From positions 1-8,904 of the forward strand of contig JACMQR010000194.1 in NCBI GenBank assembly GCA_014376885.1: a stretch of DNA of 8,904 bases, written 5' to 3'. The translations under genes were made by a program, and so were the position numbers. The first letter of the stretch is position 1; the number at the start of each line of letters is the position of its first letter. Shown piece by piece: positions 6,484 to 8,904 of this stretch. Below the pieces are notes generated by a model. It worked only from the letters and a program-made list of their open reading frames with translations. It was not told the DNA's origin and searched no databases. This stretch comes from Polaromonas sp. GTDB lineage: Bacteria; Pseudomonadota; Gammaproteobacteria; Burkholderiales; Burkholderiaceae_C.

Positions 6484-7336
6484 GCTGGGGTTTTTTGCTA
6501 TTCTATGGATAGCAGCAAATACATGTGCAGCAACCGCAGATAGCCAGATTGATCTAAAAATACCAGCCCCGGCTCTGGCTGGGTCCTGCAAGCCGCTGTA
6601 CCTGACGCTGGACACCGGCCACATGGACGTGGCGCCACTGATGGCCGACGTGCTGCGCCGCCACCAGGTCAAGGCGACGTTTTTTGCTGCCAACGAGCGG
6701 ACCAAGGCCGGCGACGGCAGCCTGGGCACCTACTGGGCGGGCTGGTGGAAGGCGCGCGCCGACGAAGGCCACGAGTTCGCTTCGCACACCTTTGACCACA
6801 CCTACTGGCGCGCCGATGTGCCGGGCGCACCGGGCATGCCGTTCCAATTCAGGGTGCGCCCGTCGGCCGGTGTGTCCGAGGGCAAGGACATGGTCTGGAC
6901 AGCCCGGCAGTATTGCGACGAAATCGGCCGCGCCAGCGCCCGGTTGCAGGAAGTCACCGGCAAAAAGCCGCTGCCGATTTTCCGGGCGCCCGGCGGCAAG
7001 ACGTCTCCCGCCCTGCTGGCTGCCGCCAGCGCGTGCGGTTACGCGCATGCGGGCTGGTCGCCGGCCGGGTTCCTGGGCGACGAACTGCCAAGCGACAAAT
7101 ACCCCAACGCCATGCTGCTGAACCGGGCGCTGCAAGCCATACGCCCCGGCGACATTTTGGTGGCCCACCTGGGCATCTGGTCGCGCCAGGACGCCTGGGC
7201 GCCGGCGGTGCTCGAACCCCTGGTGACCGGCCTGCAGGCGCGCGGGTTTTGTTTTAAAACCCTGCGCGAGCATCCGCAGTACCAGGCCTGGTCTGACGCG
7301 CAGCCCGGCTCGGCCTTACCCCCTTCCGGAAAATGA
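6449..7336 (+). CDS. Secreted NodB-fold polysaccharide deacetylase
   Basis: The 295-residue protein starts at ATG 6449 (AGGAG 5 nt upstream). Its signal peptide has a basic start, the core LGFFAILWIAAN and likely cleavage after ATA (about 30), so it acts in the periplasm or beyond. Carbohydrate esterase family 4 motifs are visible in order. Motif 1 is LTLDTGH (catalytic base Asp55). Motif 2 is SHTFDH (metal ligands His113 and His117). Motif 3 is RAPGG (179-183). The GWSPAGF region and ILVAHLG (His240) follow. These enzymes remove N- or O-acetyl groups from cell-wall or exopolysaccharides; the substrate here is unknown. Motif 1 has LDTG instead of TFDDG, so the usual metal-binding second Asp is Thr. 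The 5' end overlaps the propeller gene by 35 nt, and the 3' end overlaps the next gene as ATGA. An intrinsic terminator lies within its signal-peptide codons. Confidence 0.87.
   Translation: MASGRLTTHPAKLGFFAILWIAANTCAATADSQIDLKIPAPALAGSCKPLYLTLDTGHMDVAPLMADVLRRHQVKATFFAANERTKAGDGSLGTYWAGWWKARADEGHEFASHTFDHTYWRADVPGAPGMPFQFRVRPSAGVSEGKDMVWTARQYCDEIGRASARLQEVTGKKPLPIFRAPGGKTSPALLAAASACGYAHAGWSPAGFLGDELPSDKYPNAMLLNRALQAIRPGDILVAHLGIWSRQDAWAPAVLEPLVTGLQARGFCFKTLREHPQYQAWSDAQPGSALPPSGK
6474..6496 (+). terminator. Intrinsic terminator spanning the propeller stop codon, inside the deacetylase gene
   Basis: The arms ACCCCGC and GCTGGGGT flank a TAA loop, which is the propeller stop codon itself. 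They form 4 G-C pairs plus GC/GC with one bulged T. Six Ts follow (6491-6496). The form is that of a rho-independent terminator. Because the deacetylase starts at 6449, it would reduce transcription of all three downstream genes unless translation melts the hairpin. Confidence 0.6.
6496..6514. repeat. AT-rich palindrome TGCTAT-N7-ATAGCA (copy B)
   Basis: A perfect 6-bp inverted repeat with a 7-nt loop follows the T-run of the terminator. It opens an AT-rich stretch (about 6491-6560) unlike the surrounding GC-rich genes. It shares GCTATT-N7-TAGCA with copy A in rsuA. It is read as AILWIA in the deacetylase signal peptide. Confidence 0.4.
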
Positions 7337-8307
7337 ACATGATCGACAGCTTGACCGGAATTTTCACAAGCGCCCAGGCCTGGCTGTTCCAGACCGTGGT
7401 GCAGCCGCTGCTGTTCACGCTCGGCATGGGCAGCCTGCTCGAAGACGCTTATGGCGCGACCGCCTGGTTCATGATGGGCATTGTCCAGGTCATCGTCCTG
7501 CTGGCCGTTATTGGTCCCTTGCAGCGCTGGCGTCCGGTGGAGCCAATGGTTTCGGCCGCCGAGCGGGCCAGCATCCGCACGGACATCCTCTACACCCTGA
7601 TCCACCGGCTCGGGCTGTTCCGGATCGTGCTGTTTTTCACCCTGGATCCGTGGTTTGACGAGATTTTCGGCGCGCTGCGCACCGCCGGCTATGGCACGCT
7701 GCATCTTGACCAGCTCTGGCCCGGCGTGACCGACAGCGCCGCTGTCAGCCTGCTGATTTACCTGGTGCTGTTTGACTTTGTCGCCTACTGGACGCACCGC
7801 GGCCAGCACCAGCTGAAGTGGTGGTGGCAGTTGCATTCGCTGCACCATTCGCAGCGCCAGATGACGATGTGGAGCGACAACCGCAGCCATGTGCTGGAAA
7901 GCCTTCTGGACGACGTCATCATGGTGCTGGTGGCCCAGCTCATCGGCGTGGCGCCCGAGCAGTTCATTGTCATCGTCGTGCTGACACAACTGAGCGAAAG
8001 CCTGCAGCATGCCAATGTGCGGCTGTCGTTTGGCCGCATCGGCGAGCGGCTGTGGGTCAGTCCACGCTTTCACCGACTGCACCACAGCATCGGCATCGGC
8101 CATGAAACAAGCGGTCCGGCCACGCTCGGCGGGCACAATTTTGGCGTGCTCCTGCCGTGGTGGGACATGCTGTTTGGCACCGCTAACTTTGAGCAGCGCT
8201 ATGACCCGACCGGCATCCGCGACCAGGTCGAAGCCAACCGCGACTACGGCCACGGTTTTTGGTCCCAGCAGTGGCTCGGCATGAAGCGCCTTTTCGGCCG
8301 CGCCTGA
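7333..8307 (+). CDS. Membrane sterol-desaturase / fatty-acid-hydroxylase family protein
   Basis: This 324-residue integral membrane protein belongs to the non-heme di-iron family that hydroxylates or desaturates lipids using O2. The histidine clusters that bind the two irons are present: HRGQH (His155, His159), HSLHH (168-172), QHAN (His226), HRLHH (247-251) and GGHNF (His268), followed by the typical LPWWDMLFGT. Hydrophobic segments lie near 42-62, 94-105, 135-153 and 193-220. ATG 7333 overlaps the deacetylase stop, with GGA close upstream; ATG 7339 two codons later is an alternative. The bacterial family mostly acts on fatty-acyl, hopanoid or carotenoid-like lipids, and nothing here identifies the substrate. 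Coupling with a deacetylase and an EI24-type protein suggests an envelope role. Confidence 0.88.
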   Translation: MNMIDSLTGIFTSAQAWLFQTVVQPLLFTLGMGSLLEDAYGATAWFMMGIVQVIVLLAVIGPLQRWRPVEPMVSAAERASIRTDILYTLIHRLGLFRIVLFFTLDPWFDEIFGALRTAGYGTLHLDQLWPGVTDSAAVSLLIYLVLFDFVAYWTHRGQHQLKWWWQLHSLHHSQRQMTMWSDNRSHVLESLLDDVIMVLVAQLIGVAPEQFIVIVVLTQLSESLQHANVRLSFGRIGERLWVSPRFHRLHHSIGIGHETSGPATLGGHNFGVLLPWWDMLFGTANFEQRYDPTGIRDQVEANRDYGHGFWSQQWLGMKRLFGRA

Positions 8308-8314
8308 GTCGCCC

Positions 8315-8904
8315 ATGACCTTGCTGCTGGATTCATTTTGGCGGGCGGTGGCGTACTGCCTGCATCCCCGCGTCATTGCCCTGTCGATCCTGCCGGTGGT
8401 CATCATGGGCGCGCTGTCGCTGGCCCTGGGTTATTTCTACTGGGAGGACGCGCTGGCTGCGGTGCGCGGCAGCCTGGAAAGCTACGAGCTGGTCAATGCC
8501 CTGGTTCACTGGCTCAACGGCATTGGCCTGGGCAGCCTGCACCGGGTGCTGGCGCCCGCCCTGCTGGTGTTTCTGGCGATTCCGGTGATCGTTATCCTGA
8601 CGCTGCTGTTCGTGGCGCTGTTCATGACGCCCCGCATGGTCAGCCTGGTGGCGCGCCGGCGTTTCCCGCAGCTGGCGCGCAGGCAGGGGGGGTCTCTGGC
8701 CGGCAGTCTGGCGCAGTCGCTGGGCGCGACCCTGCTGGCGGTCATTGCCCTGGCGGCGACGGTGCCCCTGTGGCTGGTGCCGCCTCTGGTGCTGGTGCTG
8801 CCGCCCCTGATCTGGGGCTGGCTGACTTACCGGGTCATGTCCTACGACGCCCTGGCAGACCATGCCAGCCGGGAGGAGCGCGCTGAGATTCTCCAGTCCC
8901 ACCG
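8315..8904 (+). CDS. EI24/CysZ-family membrane protein, 3'-truncated by the window
   Basis: From ATG 8315 the frame stays open to the end of the window: 196 full codons plus a CG that must encode Arg. Hydrophobic segments lie at about 20-42, 78-104 and 135-172. The pattern RAVAYCLHPRVIALSILP, a middle TPRMVSLVARRRFP loop, then VPPLVLVLPPLIWGWLTYRV and YDALADHAS is typical of betaproteobacterial EI24-domain proteins. CysZ, a sulfate uptake protein, is the best-known bacterial relative, but no sulfur genes are nearby, so that function should not be assumed. The start is 7 nt after the fatty-acid-hydroxylase stop, with no clear ribosome site, so it probably depends on translational coupling. About 60-100 residues are likely missing. 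Confidence 0.8.
   Translation, partial: MTLLLDSFWRAVAYCLHPRVIALSILPVVIMGALSLALGYFYWEDALAAVRGSLESYELVNALVHWLNGIGLGSLHRVLAPALLVFLAIPVIVILTLLFVALFMTPRMVSLVARRRFPQLARRQGGSLAGSLAQSLGATLLAVIALAATVPLWLVPPLVLVLPPLIWGWLTYRVMSYDALADHASREERAEILQSH

Noticed and set aside
5500..6729. 409-codon open frame on the minus strand
   Set aside because: It is antisense to the beta-propeller gene, with no recognisable domain and a typical shadow composition.
7039..8406. 455-codon open frame on the minus strand
   Set aside because: It is antisense to the deacetylase, hydroxylase and EI24 genes, which have clear family motifs. Its translation is low-complexity (H/Q/R/A-rich), as expected from the opposite strand of GC-rich genes.
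8338..8886. 182-codon plus-strand frame near the right edge
   Set aside because: It is Gly/Ala/Pro-rich without membrane segments. The frame from 8315 gives a coherent EI24-type membrane protein that simply runs off the window.

Overview
The window is GC-rich and densely coded. Its codon use, the style of its proteins and its gene repertoire suggest a betaproteobacterium, most likely of the Comamonadaceae (Polaromonas/Rhodoferax-like). That placement is inferred; the window holds no rRNA or other taxonomic marker. Eight protein genes are supported, two of them cut by the window edges. I see no tRNA, rRNA, CRISPR array, insertion sequence or phage gene.

Region 1 (1-2875, + strand) is the downstream end of an archaic chaperone-usher pilus locus of the spore-coat-U/Csu type. 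It holds the C-terminal two thirds of an outer-membrane usher, then an SCPU-domain secreted subunit coupled to it by an ATGA overlap. After a 199-nt gap with two dyad symmetries comes a second SCPU-domain subunit that looks like a bulk pilin. A weak hairpin plus T-run at 3091-3108 may end this unit.

Region 2 (3130-5330) holds two divergent housekeeping-type genes. One is a membrane-anchored phospholipase-D-superfamily cardiolipin synthase on the minus strand. The other is an RsuA-type 16S rRNA pseudouridine synthase on the plus strand. They share a 155-nt intergenic region in which a good sigma70-like promoter for the minus-strand gene can be seen.

Region 3 (5455-8904, + strand) is a tight four-gene run: a periplasmic YncE/YVTN-type beta-propeller, a secreted NodB-fold polysaccharide deacetylase with an atypical LDTG metal motif, a membrane sterol-desaturase/fatty-acid-hydroxylase family protein, and an EI24/CysZ-like membrane protein that runs off the end. 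The first three genes overlap one another (35 nt and 4 nt) and the fourth follows after 7 nt, so one transcript and translational coupling are likely. The functional theme, as inference, is envelope modification.

The most unusual structure is a good intrinsic terminator (6474-6496) that straddles the propeller stop codon but lies inside the signal-peptide codons of the deacetylase. It is followed at once by an AT-rich palindrome. That palindrome shares the pattern GCTATT-N7-TAGCA with a second site inside rsuA and is read there in the same codon frame. The two may be diverged copies of a dispersed repeat lying within coding sequence.
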